Shown here: positions 1 to 11,700 of the stretch, one piece after another | How the letters are laid out: each line of letters opens with the position of its first letter | Position numbering within the stretch: position 1 is the first letter of the stretch | From: Euptelea pleiosperma | Lineage: Eukaryota > Streptophyta > Magnoliopsida > Ranunculales > Eupteleaceae | DNA: 64,000 bases | NCBI GenBank assembly: GCA_035048495.1 | Contig: CM068553.1 | Span: forward strand, 17,919,190-17,983,189 | Direction: 5' to 3' | Position numbers and translations under genes: made by a program | The notes under the pieces: generated by a model | What the model saw: the letters and a program-made list of their open reading frames with translations, nothing else | What the model was told of the DNA's origin: nothing | The model's database searches: none

Positions 1-1252
1 AATACAATCAAGCTTGTGATACCACCATTTCCTGCTACCCAAAGCAAGTGTACAAGCATAATTAGCACAGGAATCCGCACTAAAGTTAGCCTCCCGCCAA
101 GTAGATGAGAATTTGACCCACTCAATTTGGTTGCAAGCCTTCTCCCATGAGCCCTTAACCCTCCATGGGATTTTACCTTGTTTGAAAGCTCTAATAGCCA
201 CTTCGGAATCCAATTCTATCCATAGTCACTGCCATCCTTCCTCAGTGGCCCATTGCACACCATAAGCTACTGCCATACATTCCACTGTGAAATTCGTGAC
301 AATCCCAAGGTTCTCAGCCATTGCCCCAACCACCTAACTTTTTGAGTCTCTGAACACCGTTCCAAGACCACCAATCCCCAGGTGTTGCCTTTCGCTGCTC
401 CATCACAATTTTTCTTAATCACCCCACAACAAGGAGCACTCCAATGGCATTCCAGAATCCTTGGTTTAGTTTCCAAACCCAAATTTTTTGAATTTAGGAG
501 ATCTTCCAGGCTATTTTGTATTGGTTTATTAATGTTGTTAGCAGCGTATGTTATTGCCTCTTTAACCTCTCGAGCAATTTTCCCCAGGCCCCATTGCACA
601 TCATTAAAAACAAGGTTATTTCTAGCCTTCCAAATAGCAACCATGGTTGATATAACTGCCGCCGTCCAAAGTTCCACAATCAAGGGACTTCCACCCTTAT
701 AGTAGTCAAACCATTCTTGCCAAGATTCACCAAAGGTCCGGCCATGGCAATAGAACCATCGAGTGATGTCTTCCCAAATCCTCCTGGGCCGAACACAAGT
801 GAACAAAAGGTGCTTTTGATTTTCTCTCTTCCCTAGGCACATAGGGCATCTAGATGCTAGGGAAATACCTCTTTTCTATAATAAATCATCAGTAGCTAGA
901 ACCCCGTGAATGATTTTCCATGCATTGGCTGTCGTTTTAGGGTGGACCCCTTTACTCCAAATCTTAGTCGACCATGCATTCTTAGGATTCTATTTTTGGA
1001 TCGCCTCAAACCCAGATTTGACCGTGAAGACTCCAGAAATAGAGGGTTTCCAAACTATCAGGTCATTAGCTCCCCAAGGAAGAGAGCCTATATTATCCAA
1101 CAGTAGTCCAGCAATTTGGAATCCCTCTTTCACCCTATCGGATATCTTCCACTGGCCATTCTCCATAATATTATCCACTTGAGCTTTGAGCCTACGCCAT
1201 ACACTAGCGAAAGCGGAGACGATGTCCTGAACCAACCAATCTCCAGTCCAAG
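1..1252 (-). mobile_element. LINE (L1-type non-LTR retrotransposon) ORF2 3' remnant
   Basis: Read on the minus strand, this region gives the C-terminal part of a plant LINE ORF2. About 1235-990 resembles the stretch before the zinc-binding domain (VWKPSISGVFTVKSGF). About 842-620 is a zf-RVT domain (CPxC-like start, HLLFTCVRPRRIWEDI). About 480-1 is an RNase H-like domain (NCDGAAKGN, ELDSEVAIRAFK, REANFSADSCAN). The frame is broken between the RNase H blocks near 300 and between 842 and 990, so this is a decayed copy. Its upstream half is replaced at 1253 by a long LTR. It is not an active element. Domain identity is by family knowledge; the frame breaks are visible. Confidence 0.8.
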
Positions 1253-4200
1253 TGATATTCGCTCAAAAGTGCGTATTTTAAGCAATTATCCTTTTAGCAT
1301 TATCACACTCCTACAAAAAACTGTCATATTTATCCACTTTTCTACGTAAGAGTTTCCTCTATTGCGTAGAACACACTTTTCTGATCAAAATATATTTGCA
1401 TGCATTCATACGTATTTATTTGACCCACACGCGAAGCCGTTTGTAAAAATCTCATTATGCTACTTTTCTATTGCAGGAGCACTAATCGGACAATTTCGAT
1501 AGAATGCGGGCCCACAATCAACCTCTAGAACCTAAGATCAAAGCTCAAGAGCTAATAGGCTAAGGATGAGAAGATCTAGGCCAAGAGCGAGAAGAGTCAG
1601 AGAGTCAAAAACACCTGAGAGAAAATCGAGAGAGAAGGAGAGCCAAGCGCCTATAAAGAGACTATGGAGATTAAAGCTAATCAACTAACACAAGACAAAA
1701 GCTTGCTCAGTTGGTGAAGCATGCAGAAGACCAAGTCAGAGATCAGGGTTCAAGACCCTCTACTAGCATTTTCTCTATATTTTGTAATATTTTCTCTCTC
1801 CTCTCTCTGAACCATGAGTCCCACATCCAACGGTCACCCTTCGTTCTCTCACTCTCCAGGATCCAACTGCTTACCACCCACATCTTCATCTGAGCAAAAT
1901 GATCCTCCATTCAACCGTCCGATCCTCCGCTTGCCATCCAGTCGCCATCAGATCTTCCACCCTATCACCCTAACCGAGCATCCAATTATCATCTATCTAA
2001 TCATCCATCAATCCAATGGCTTCAAAAGGTGGCCAACGGCATCGCTCAAATCATACCTCACCTTCTCAGTAGGCCTTGGCCAATGCCACATGGCATGTGA
2101 CGGACCTTAGGGCATGTTTGGAAATAAATCAGTTGTTTGTGACTTTTTCATATAAATGGCATTTTTTAGGGAAAAATGATTTTTGAAAATAATAGATTTT
2201 TTAAATTAAAATGGGAAAAACATTCCATAAACTAAAAATAAAATCTTTTTAAGGAGGAAAGTTGGATCAACATTGGGTTATCTTGAAAAGAAATTTTGGG
2301 AATGAAATGTGGGCCATACATGGGATGTCCAAATGGTAATTTTAGTGTGTTTTCAAAACAACATATGATTTTAGAAAGATGCTAGGACGTGTGGAGCAAT
2401 TAAGAGAGAATATTGTTGCAAATATAGGAAGAGTTAGACACGTGGCTGGAATTTTCCATCCAAGAGAAGATAGGGGCATTAATTACCAAGAGAGAGAGAG
2501 AGGTAAGTGTTGACCTTATAAAGGAAGGGAGAAACCCTACTAGAACTCTCTCTCCCACATTACCACAACGCTCCACCCCTCTACCTCAACCCTAGCTGAC
2601 TACTCTCCCTCATTCTATTCTCTAATCTCTCCCTCTCCCACATTCTCAACACCAACCGTCACCCTCTTCTTCTTTAAAAAAAAAAGGAAAATAGAAAGAA
2701 AAGAAAGAAAAAGAGGAAGGGGGGGAGGGGGGGGCAGAAGAAGAGAACGGTCCCTCACCTTTCTCTTCAACGTTGAAGCAAGCCAGCACCCATCCACGCT
2801 CCACCATCATCTCTCCAAATCCGTCCTCCATTGCTGGACATGTAGCCCTCAAGGCACCCACATCTCCTCATCCACCTTTCTCATCACCGTCTTCTCCCCC
2901 CTCTCTCCCTTCTCCCCCTCTCCTCCTTTCCTTCTTCCTCCTCTTCTTCTTCTCTTCCGACAAGCAGCCAACTCGCTGGCCGGACTAGTTCATCCCCCTC
3001 CAGCGAACTTCTTCTTCTTCTTCTTGAAGAGGAGTCGCTGGACCGCTACCATCACCTGCTCCTTTCTCCAGCCGTCCCCCATTTCCTTCTCCTCTGCAAA
3101 TGGCTCCATCTTTCATCACCGTTGAGTCTCCACGGCAAGCACCGCCTCAGCACCATCTCGCCATTAAAATTGGCAAGCTTCGGCGCTGCAACCTTGCACT
3201 GCCTGATCCACATCATCTGCACATCCCGGTAAGTTCTTCTCATCCTCTCCTTCTTCTTTCCCTCCTTCTTCTTCCTCCTCTTCTCTTTCTTCTTCTTCTC
3301 CTTCTTCTTCCACAGTCCTTCGCCGGAGTTGCAGGTCTGCAACTCCGGCCATCCTCTTTATATTTTTCTTCTTCCCCTTTTCTTGTTGGAACATCGCCTG
3401 AACCAGCAAGCAAACCAGCAGCAAACGAGGGCAGTGAGTGCTTCCCTCCGTCAACATTTTCTCACACCACCATTACCACTCGGAGAAGATGATCCTCCTC
3501 TCCATTGCTGGCTGCTCGACCTGCTCCACCATGATCGCCCCTCACCTGCTAGTTAATGGCTTGCAACCATTGCAGGCCGTTATCCCACTATCGATCATCA
3601 CCACCTGCTGTTGAGGCTCCTCCCACGTGCTGTTTCACCACCGTCACCTTCACCTGCCACGGATAGCAACACCATCCCACCACCGTCCAGGTCGTCAATC
3701 TTCTTGGACCTCTCCACACTGCCTCCACCATCTCCTCTGGGCTGCTGCTTCTAGATTGTTGCAACATGCACATAGAGGAGCAGGCCTGCTCCTCCTCCTC
3801 GGTGTTGGTTCATCTCCTAGCTCACGCACCACATGGTCTCCTCCACCATGCACATCGGTGATGCACTCACCATTGCCACACCTCCTTCCCGGACTCACCT
3901 TGCAGGCCACGGTGAACCTCAATGCCAACAGTTGGCCGAACTAGGGAGCATCCTTTCCTCCATGCCTATGGCCGACCACATCAATGGCCGAATCAACACC
4001 TCCGGTAAGAAGTCCACGGTTAGACCTCTATCCCTTCTATTCTCTCTCTTCTTCTTCTTTCCATCTCTAGATCTTTCTAGGAATACTCTATTTCTTTCTC
4101 TAACATCCACTTTCTCTCACTAGGACCATCTTTATTTCTATACCTAGATCTTTCTAGGAATTCTAATTTCATCTCTCTACTTTCCATCTCTTCACTCTCT

Positions 4201-4647
4201 TCTATTTCTCTCTCTCTACCACTTTCTATCTCTAGATCTCTCTAGGTCTTAATTTCTCTCTCTAGGCATCATTCTTATCCTCTCTCTCTCTCTAGACTCC
4301 ACCTTCTCTCTCTAGAATTCCCTACTTTCTCTCTACTTAGCTTTCATTTCTCTTCTCTTTCTCTCTCTAATTCAGTTTTACTGTTTTCTAGATTAATTGT
4401 TTCATGTTTGAGTTGTAAGTTACATTTGAATTCATGAAATAAAGTTTATTTTGATTCAAAATCGATAAATTCATGTTATTTTATGTTCCTTATTGCGCTG
4501 ATCCGACTAATCCCGAGTGCGGATACGACTCCGACTTTCCACTGTGCAAGAATTGTCTAATTTTGCAGGATTAAAGTCTTGGATAATTACAAATTTTGTT
4601 GAGATTAGGGTTTCCATAACCAACGACGCAGAAAAACCCTAGTTTCA
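1253..4647 (+). mobile_element. Long solo LTR-like element, copy 1 (TGATATTCGC...CA family)
   Basis: The ends match two better-bounded copies at 25477-28324 and 31627-34492. It starts TGATATTCGCTCAAAAGTGC and ends with the conserved block around 4500-4647 (ACTAATCCCGAGTGCGGAT, then AGGGTTTCC and AAACCCTAGTTTCA). No coding domains are present. The middle is pyrimidine-rich (2560-4380), with a TATA-like TTATAAAGG at 2516 upstream of that tract, fitting a U3 promoter and leader. A palindrome (CCGGAGTTGCAG, 2-nt loop, then its complement) lies at 3322-3349, and a tRNA-like box A/box B stretch at 1703-1775. At about 3.4 kb it is longer than the other two copies. I see no target duplication (CCAAG left, AAAAA right), so one edge may have been rearranged. 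Confidence 0.65.
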
Positions 4648-5151
4648 AAAAATTCTTTGCGTCGATTGCTGTGATAATACTCCTCAAGGACAGTGGTGAT
4701 TCACCTGTTGACAAAACTCCGACGCTCAAGTCAGTATCTTGTGTTTTTCTGATTAACACTTTAGATAGAAAAGATAAAAAGGTCAGAGGAAAGTAGATAT
4801 CGTATCTGGAGCACAAGGTTCAAATCCTTTCCTATTCAAGTTACAGTGTATTTATAGAGTTGGGGATGGCATGACTCATGCCCCACGTGTTCATTTCTCT
4901 TTTGTCAGATCTGATCTAGGAAGATTCGGTTATAAGACAACATCTTCTTGTTGGATCTGAACTTCCTCCATTCAATTATATATGAAATGACTAAGGTGGC
5001 AACCTCCATGGCAAATGTTTTGAATGAAAAATGGCAGGAGTTGGCGCAATGATCAAATTTGCCACCACGCGGTGATTACACAGTAGATAAACAGGAAATT
5101 GATCTGCTGGTTGGGACGTTTACCTGTTCGTAGATTCTGTCATGTTTACTT

Positions 5152-5505
5152 GTCGGGAAATAGTAGAAATGCCGTGCCCGCCAAGTATCGTGGCATTTGC
5201 TAGGGAAGAGTTGAATACCTTACCCATCAACTATAGTGAAGGACTAGTCGGGAAATAGTGAACTCCCATAACTGCTAAATCCCGTGGAACTTGCCTGGGA
5301 AGGGTTGATTGCCTTAGCCACCAAATATCATGAAGAACTTGTTGGGAAATGGTAAACTTCCATAACTGCTAAATTTTGTGGAACTTGTAGAGGAAGGGTT
5401 GATTGCCTTAGCTGCCAAATGTCATGAAGAACTTGTCGGGAAATGGTGAACTTCCATAACTGCTAAATCCCGTGAAACTTGCCGGGGAAAGGTTGATTGG
5501 CTTTG
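5152..5505. repeat. 94-bp tandem repeat, about 3.8 copies
   Basis: GTCGGGAAATAGTGAACT-type starts recur at 5152, 5247, 5341 and 5435, giving a 94-95 bp period. The inner units are nearly identical (CATAACTGCTAAAT, GGAAGGGTTGATTGCCTTAG) and the first is the most diverged. The flanking 4648-5151 has no gene and resembles LTR sequence (a TATTTATAGAG box near 4850). It could be part of an unrecognised LTR. Confidence 0.8.
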
Positions 5506-5589
5506 TAACGAATTTATTGTGTTCCTTGAATGCATTCCGTTATTAACTTGTCCCGACTTGACTTCTCCTCGTATGTTGGTCGGCACATG

Positions 5590-6150
5590 TCCCTTTCTAA
5601 TGTGCTCAATGTTTATTGAGATGACCTCGATAGTTGTCCCTGTAAATGCCTTCAGCACATTTAATTAGGCATGCAAAGGGTAGAAAATTCCATAGGCGTT
5701 GGCCACAAGGAGGAAAGATTTGAGTCATCCAACTTCTCAACGTGTCGATGACGGGTTCCGGAAAAAGCCAACAAATCCCGAAAGAGGCGAAGAAAAGAGA
5801 CAAAATTAAATCACCAAAGCTACCTTCCAATGCAAAATCAAATGGTTTATCGACTCCCTGTCTTCCTTACACATGAAGCAAAAATTAGCTGTTACCCAAT
5901 TCCTCCTGATGAGGTTATCCATGGTAAGGATCCTTCCCAACGAGGCACACCAAACAAAGAAAGCCACTTTCGAAGCGACCTTGGAACCCCACATCCACGC
6001 CTTTGGTAAGGATGAGCTCCAAAGGGGGGGAGAAGAGGACGCCTCACTTCTCGAGGATCTGTCTAATATTTCATAATAAAAAGAGTGCACTGTGAAAATA
6101 CACTGGAACTCATCCCATCCAGATAGGTGAGAATTCATTTCCACCCGAAA
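5590..6150 (-). mobile_element. LINE ORF2 3' remnant (zf-RVT region)
   Basis: The minus strand encodes a second, unrelated LINE tail. From about 6100 down it reads KVAFFVWCASLGRILT then NFCFMCKEDRESINHLILHW, the plant zf-RVT signature. A different frame then gives LFFASFGICWLFPEPVIDTL and WNFLPFACLIKC, typical of the last residues of L1 ORF2. At least one frameshift separates the two parts near 5830. It is not contiguous with the LINE at 1-1252, because both carry their own zf-RVT domain. Confidence 0.75.
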
Positions 6151-6393
6151 ATACGCCTTTATTTTCTCACATGATTGAAGTATGTGTTCTCAGTTGCAAT
6201 CAATCAACCATTTAAGACATTTCTCAGATGTATATTCTAGGAAAAATTTTCTGTGCAATCAAACACGCCCTTAGATGATAGAATCTTGACTGCTACTAAT
6301 CAAGAAAAAGGATAGAATCTTGATTACTAATTACTACAGAAGTTATAAAACGCAGCATTCCCTTGTTATGAAAACATGGACATGCATACAGGC

Positions 6394-6818
6394 CAAGGTT
6401 TACAGGAGGCCGTTTTAACGCGGTATAACAGACTGGCGGCGTTACCGTTAAAGCGGAAAAAATGGCTAGGGGCAAAAATGAAAAAAATAAATTAAAAAAT
6501 GACTTTTAACGGAAAAACAGAAAAAATGTGCTGAAATTCAAATTTTGAAATTTGAAATTGAAAATTTTGAAATTTGAAATTGAAAATTTCAAAAACAGAA
6601 TTTAACAGAAAAAATGAATTTTAACAGATTTAACGGCCTTTTTTTCACAAAAATTTTCAGAATTTAACGGCTGCTAAAATGATTTTAACGGCCGTTAAAA
6701 TGAAAAAAAAAAAAAAAATGGCTGTTAAATTCAAAGCGTCATAATGGATTTTAACAATTTTTAACGGAACGGGCTTGGGGCGTTGCCATTTAAACGGCCG
6801 GCCGTTTTTAAAACCATG
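6394..6818. mobile_element. hAT-type MITE with 8-bp target duplication
   Basis: The flanks are ATACAGGC (6386-6393) and GTACAGGC (6819-6826), an 8-bp duplication with one mismatch. The termini are CAAGGTTT and AAACCATG, a short inverted repeat of CAWGGTTT. The interior is full of inverted TTTTAACGG/CCGTTAAAA motifs and AT-rich stretches. Relatives sit at 45089-45360 and 51287-52240. The 8-bp duplication and CA...TG ends fit hAT; no transposase is present. Confidence 0.75.
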
Positions 6819-7055
6819 GTACAGGCTATTCAACTAGATCCCAAATTACCAAAAAAGAAGGGAAAAAAAAAAATAGGGATGGATTGTTGAGGAGCAACTC
6901 AGCAACCATCCCTGTGTTTTGTTTTAAATAATTACATTCCATAGAACGACGCAGTAGGGGTGCTTCGTTGCAATTTGGATTAGGTCCATCACAGGAGTTT
7001 TCCGCAACAGCTTCAGCAAAAATAGAAAAAGTAATTTATACTGACAACCTAAGTT

Positions 7056-7180
7056 CTCAGCACAATTTATTCCACCAACATAAGTTATCGGCACGATTTC
7101 TACCGACAATCTAAATTATCGGCACGATTTCTACCGACAATCTAAATTATCGGCACAATTTCATCCAACAACCTAAGTTA
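7056..7180. repeat. 31-bp tandem repeat, about 4 copies
   Basis: ATCGGCACGATTTCTACCGA starts recur at 7087, 7118 and 7149, with a diverged unit at 7056. This makes a clear 31-bp period in otherwise gene-free sequence. The rest of 6819-7848 holds no gene. It contains a possible transposon end at 7194 (CACTACGCCATATAGGAAC) and a segment (7300-7382) found again in reverse orientation at 37484-37570. Confidence 0.75.
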
Positions 7181-7848
7181 CCACTACGCCATATAGGAAC
7201 AGTTCAAAACCGTTCATATGCAGCGTCCCTAATGTTTAGAAACGGTCCAAACTGTTCCCAATTTTTCACAATAGGAACTGTTGTGGGCCGTTTCTAATTA
7301 GAAAGGGTTGTATTAAACGTTTCTTAAAAAAACAAAAATTCGGGTATTAAACATGTATAATAAGCGAATTTACTAACTAGGGTTGGCCCACATCTTGGCA
7401 GACCTAAAGACCAGAAATCAGCATGACTCATGAGTTCTAGCAACTGGATAAGCACCTCTTCACCATGGGCTTCATGAACAGGCCCATGGGTTCGTTTCAA
7501 GCCCATGATAAAAATACTTATTTTTTTCAGTAAAACTTTCCAATAATACTTTAAAATCAACGCGTGCGGGAAAAACTCCATTGACACATTCTTAGAGATC
7601 AATGACCTGACTTTTAATTTTTTTTTTTTATCGGGACCATCTCCAATCTTAGTTGAAAGTCAGCCAGCTGATTGGTGATTTTTAGCTATTGGATCTTTGT
7701 ATCCACCCCCAAAAAAAATGGTCCAATCCCATTGTTGAAAATACTAAAATCTGACGGATATAAAGTACTAATCATGCTATGATAATTGTTTGGTCTATAT
7801 GTCCACATAGGGATGGGCCTAACATCCATTTGATCAATGGTCTCTAAG

Positions 7849-8328
7849 GACATGTTTGGTAGGCCACCGCGGCGGGAAAATAAAATATTTGCACGCACTA
7901 ATATTTGCCCGGGCATGTTTGACACGCGGGCGAATATTTAACATAGCCCACAAATTTGTTGACTGTGGTGGGAAAACATTTGATTACCTCCCTAGAGTAA
8001 ATATTTTCACACCAAATAAGCCTCGGTGGGAAAATTTTACTTTCTCGGGAAAAAATTACTATTTTCAATAAAAATTAGTTTTTAATATTTAAAAATGATA
8101 AAAATAAATTTTTTTTTTATCATGTGACCTAATATATGAGTCCCACACTCGCCTAACCCATATTTGACTTACTTTGATATGTGGGACCCAATCATACTGA
8201 AAGAAAATGAAGTAAGCTAGCTAATACACATACCAAACGTTGTTTAATGTTATGAACAAATATTTAGCCAAGATAATATTCGTCTGGCTAAATATTCCCC
8301 ATTGGGACTCTTTTTACCAAACAGGCCC
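7849..8328. mobile_element. PIF/Harbinger-type (Tourist-like) MITE
   Basis: The ends are degenerate copies of GGGCCTGTTTGGTA in inverted orientation (GGACATGTTTGGTAGG left, TTACCAAACAGGCCC right), with TAA/TA at the junctions. The body matches 54172-54652 over most of its length (GGAAAATAAAATATTT, ACCAAATAAGCCT, TATTTAGCCAAGATAATATT). The surrounding repeat occurs uninterrupted near 55345, which is effectively an empty site and confirms the boundaries. Confidence 0.7.
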
Positions 8329-8364
8329 TACAAGTGTTCCATGTGAGAAATTTTTTATCCCTTG

Positions 8365-8779
8365 TCCGGGACACGATTTTTCAGTAGGCTGAATCGCGAA
8401 CTAGGATCCAAACAGGAACCATTTTACAAGAATGCAATCAAGCATAAAGGAGAGACCAAATGTGGAAAATCTGGTCTCAATAATTGGATGGGTAATTATG
8501 ATTTTTTTCGGATCTGGTGTAATGTCTTTTTGTTGTTTGATAGTGAAGCCCATGACTTGTAAAGCCAGAAAGTCCAAACTTGGCCACAAGAAAATAATTC
8601 AAAACTCAAAACAGTCCAAAGGACATGTTGATATTTTATGCACGATACACATACTTTTGTTGATTTTAGGCAGTCAAGTAAGACTTCTCCCCTTTCAATT
8701 CCTCTCTTTATCCTTCTCTCTCCCTACAAAAACTGTGGTCACCCTTCTCTCTCTCTCTCTCTATCTCTCAGGAGCAGCC
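8365..8779 (+). promoter_or_regulatory. Conserved upstream block and CT-rich leader of transporter gene A
   Basis: This block is shared almost base for base with the regions before gene B (13240-13621) and gene C (about 37806-38347). It runs from GCTGAATCGCGAACTAGGAT through AATGTGGAAAATC and TCCAAACTTGGCCACAAGAA to a CT microsatellite just before the start codon (8745-8769 here). Conservation outside the coding sequence suggests the duplicated unit included the promoter and 5' leader. I see no convincing TATA box. The CT run could act as a Y-patch-like or 5'UTR element. Confidence 0.55.
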
Positions 8780-11700
8780 ATGGCAGTCGGATTGGTTGTG
8801 ACGGGCGAAAGCAGGCTGTACAACGGCAGGATGACCCCATTTGTCATCCTCTCATGTATGATGGCTGCCATGGGAGGAGTCATCTTCGGCTACGACATCG
8901 GAATTTCAGGTCACTCTTACAACTCAATTATCCTAATAAGCCTAGATCGAAAACCAAACCCATGAACCGGTTTAACGGCTACTAACTGATTGTGCATACT
9001 ATCAATTTGATGTTTTAAAATTCACCAATTTTGTGTACTAAATGTTAGCAGTTGACACACAACTGGTTTGGCTGGATATTAGATGTGTATCCGTCCCCTT
9101 GTGGGATGTCTTGGGTTCAAGACTTCCCCACTGTGGTTCTGCCTGGGGTCGGATCATCCTCCGCGTATAGCCCGCCTTTGCCTGAACCATTTCGCCTACA
9201 AATGAAAAACAAAATTTGTTCTTTTACATTCATGGCTCGATTTAATAGATTTTCATAATTCTTGTCTATGTATGATCAGTTAAAATCATGTTAGGCTTGA
9301 GCCTCTAGCTTAATTGGTTGATGTCTTGAATGGGGTGGGTTCTTCAACTTATCCCCCCACCCCCCGACACGTCGATCAAGGGGGAGGGGGTAAGGGCTAC
9401 CTAAAGAGTAGGTTACAGCTACAGAAGTGTTACCAAAAATATAGCTTAAACCAAAACTAATTCTCCCATTAACCTTGACATCCCTCCCATCCACAGTCAC
9501 AATATGATAGGGTTTGAGTCATCTCCTCAACCAAATGGGTGAGGAAAGACTTTTCAAAAAAATAATAACACTATTTTCTATAATAATAATAATAATAAGG
9601 GCTTTTTTGCTTATCCCCCTTACTTTAATGGTGCAATTTGCATCTCACCCAATGTTTCTAAAATATTTGTCTCACCCTTTGACCAGGGTCAATGTCGTTG
9701 ACCATAGACGCCATTAAAGGTCTTCGGATGGACATTCCAATATTTTTTAAATGACTATAACGACCTTGGGTGAGATGCAAATATTTTAAAAACATTGGGT
9801 GTGATGCAAATTGCATCAATAAAGTATGGGGGACATGCAAAAAGTTGCTAGGTGGAGCTACATACCAAATATAAGACAGATAAGTGATTTCAAACCATTG
9901 GATCTTTGTACCTCAAATAATGCTCGAATTCTACGGATAAAATCAACTCAGAAAAATGACTCTAATCCAATACTTCAAAAATTAACAATCAAACTAATTT
10001 TTGGTGTGTAGGTCCACCTACAGTTGGGCCAAACATCCATAAGGTCAGTGGTCTCTAAGAGTGTGCCACGAGGCTCATTCTGCGGTCTGTCATCAACATC
10101 GATGAGGCCCCTATAAACGCTCAAGTGCAATTAGATCTTAACCATCAAAAAAAGAAACAATTCTCAGAAAAAATTTAATAAAAATAAAAATAAAAATTCC
10201 TCAAAAAAAAGAAAGGATTTTTGGCTTGTCCCCCTTACTTTATTGATGCAATTTGCATCGCACCCAATGTTTTAAAAATATTTGCATCTCACCCAAGGTC
10301 ATTATAGTCATTTAAAAAATATTGGGATGTCCATCCAGAGACCGTTAATGAGCATCTAGGTCAATGTCGTTGACCATGGTCAAAGGCTGAGATGCAAATA
10401 TTTTAGAAATATTAGTTGAGATGCAAATTGCATCAATAAATAAGGGGGACAAGCAAAAAAAAACCTAATAATAATAATAATGTCCGATGGAAAAAGGGTT
10501 GCATATTTTCAGTAATAATTCAGAGTATTTCACTGACTCGTAAAAGAAAATGTGAAGGAGGAGTGACATCCATGGAACCATTTCTGAGGAGGTTCTTCCG
10601 GGAGGTGGACAAAAAGATGAAAGAGGACACCAATATTAGCAACTACTGCATATTCGACAGCCAACTCTTGACCACATTCACATCATCTCTCTACATTGCC
10701 GGCCTTGTCGCAACCTTCTTTGCCTCGTCGGTCACAAGAGCCTATGGGCGCAAGCCATCGATTCTTGCGGGAGGTGCCGCTTTTCTTGCTGGTGCAGCCC
10801 TTGGAGGGGCTGCTTTAAATATATACATGCTCATATTTGGTCGTGTCTTGCTTGGAGTTGGGGTCGGATTCGCGAATCAGGTAGGGCATTCCATCACCGT
10901 TATAATTCTTCAATTAAAATTCATAATTTCGGCAAACAAGCCTTTTTCCGCATGTGTGGGTTCAAAATGTGAGGCCATGGAACAAGAGGTTTCATTCAGC
11001 ATCCCTAAGGCTCATCAAGATGATTCCGGAGAAAATTTTTTAAACCGCAACGATCGCGAGCCACATATACCCATGATCATAGCGCCAATGATACTACCCT
11101 TTTTTTTTTCTGTTCAAAGATTCTCGTTGGGAGAAATTTCATCAAATAAAATAACCATAAAATAATACAAAAAATTGTAAGAGATTTTTGTACCTTTCTT
11201 TCCTTAGAATTCTCTACCTGGGTTCTTCTACAATCTCACCCATCAGCACATCTTTCTTGCTTTTTGCAGTCAGTCCCACTATATCTCTCAGAAATGGCTC
11301 CACCTAGGTACAGAGGAGCAATTAACAATGGCTTCCAGTTCAGTGTTGGCATTGGAGCTCTATCTGCTAACCTCATCAACTTTGGCACCCAAAAGATCAA
11401 AGGTGGTTGGGGCTGGCGAATCTCCCTTGCATTGGCTGCCGTCCCAGCTTCGATCCTAACTCTCGGAGCCCTCTTTCTCCCCGAAACACCCAACAGCCTG
11501 ATCCAACGTGACAGTGACCACCACAAGGCAAAGGCGATGCTGCAGCGGGTCCGAGGCACCTCAGACGTCCAAGCGGAGCTTGATGATCTCATCAAAGCCA
11601 GTGCTATCTCAAAAACCATCGATAACCCATTCAGAAAAATTTTAGATAGAAAATACAGACCTCAGCTGGTAATGGCAATTGCAATCCCATTCTTCCAACA

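Noticed and set aside
1253..1260. 5-bp target duplication for long LTR copy 1
   Set aside because: Left CCAAG and right AAAAA do not match, unlike copies 2 and 3, so I claim none.
1703..1775. Possible functional tRNA gene
   Set aside because: Box-like motifs only; acceptor and anticodon stems do not pair, so it is at most SINE-like.
3100..3492. 130-codon Leu/Pro-rich open frame
   Set aside because: Polypyrimidine leader of long LTR copy 1; Leu runs come from CTT repeats.
7194..7330. CACTA-type transposon end (CACTACGCC...)
   Set aside because: No matching inverted terminus or 3-bp duplication could be found nearby.
10881..11165. Continuation of the gene A exon 2 frame to 11165 as coding
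   Set aside because: The sequence after ANQ at 10880 is a GT donor followed by non-conserved intron. The paralogs resume at the TCAGTCCCACTA acceptor at 11270.
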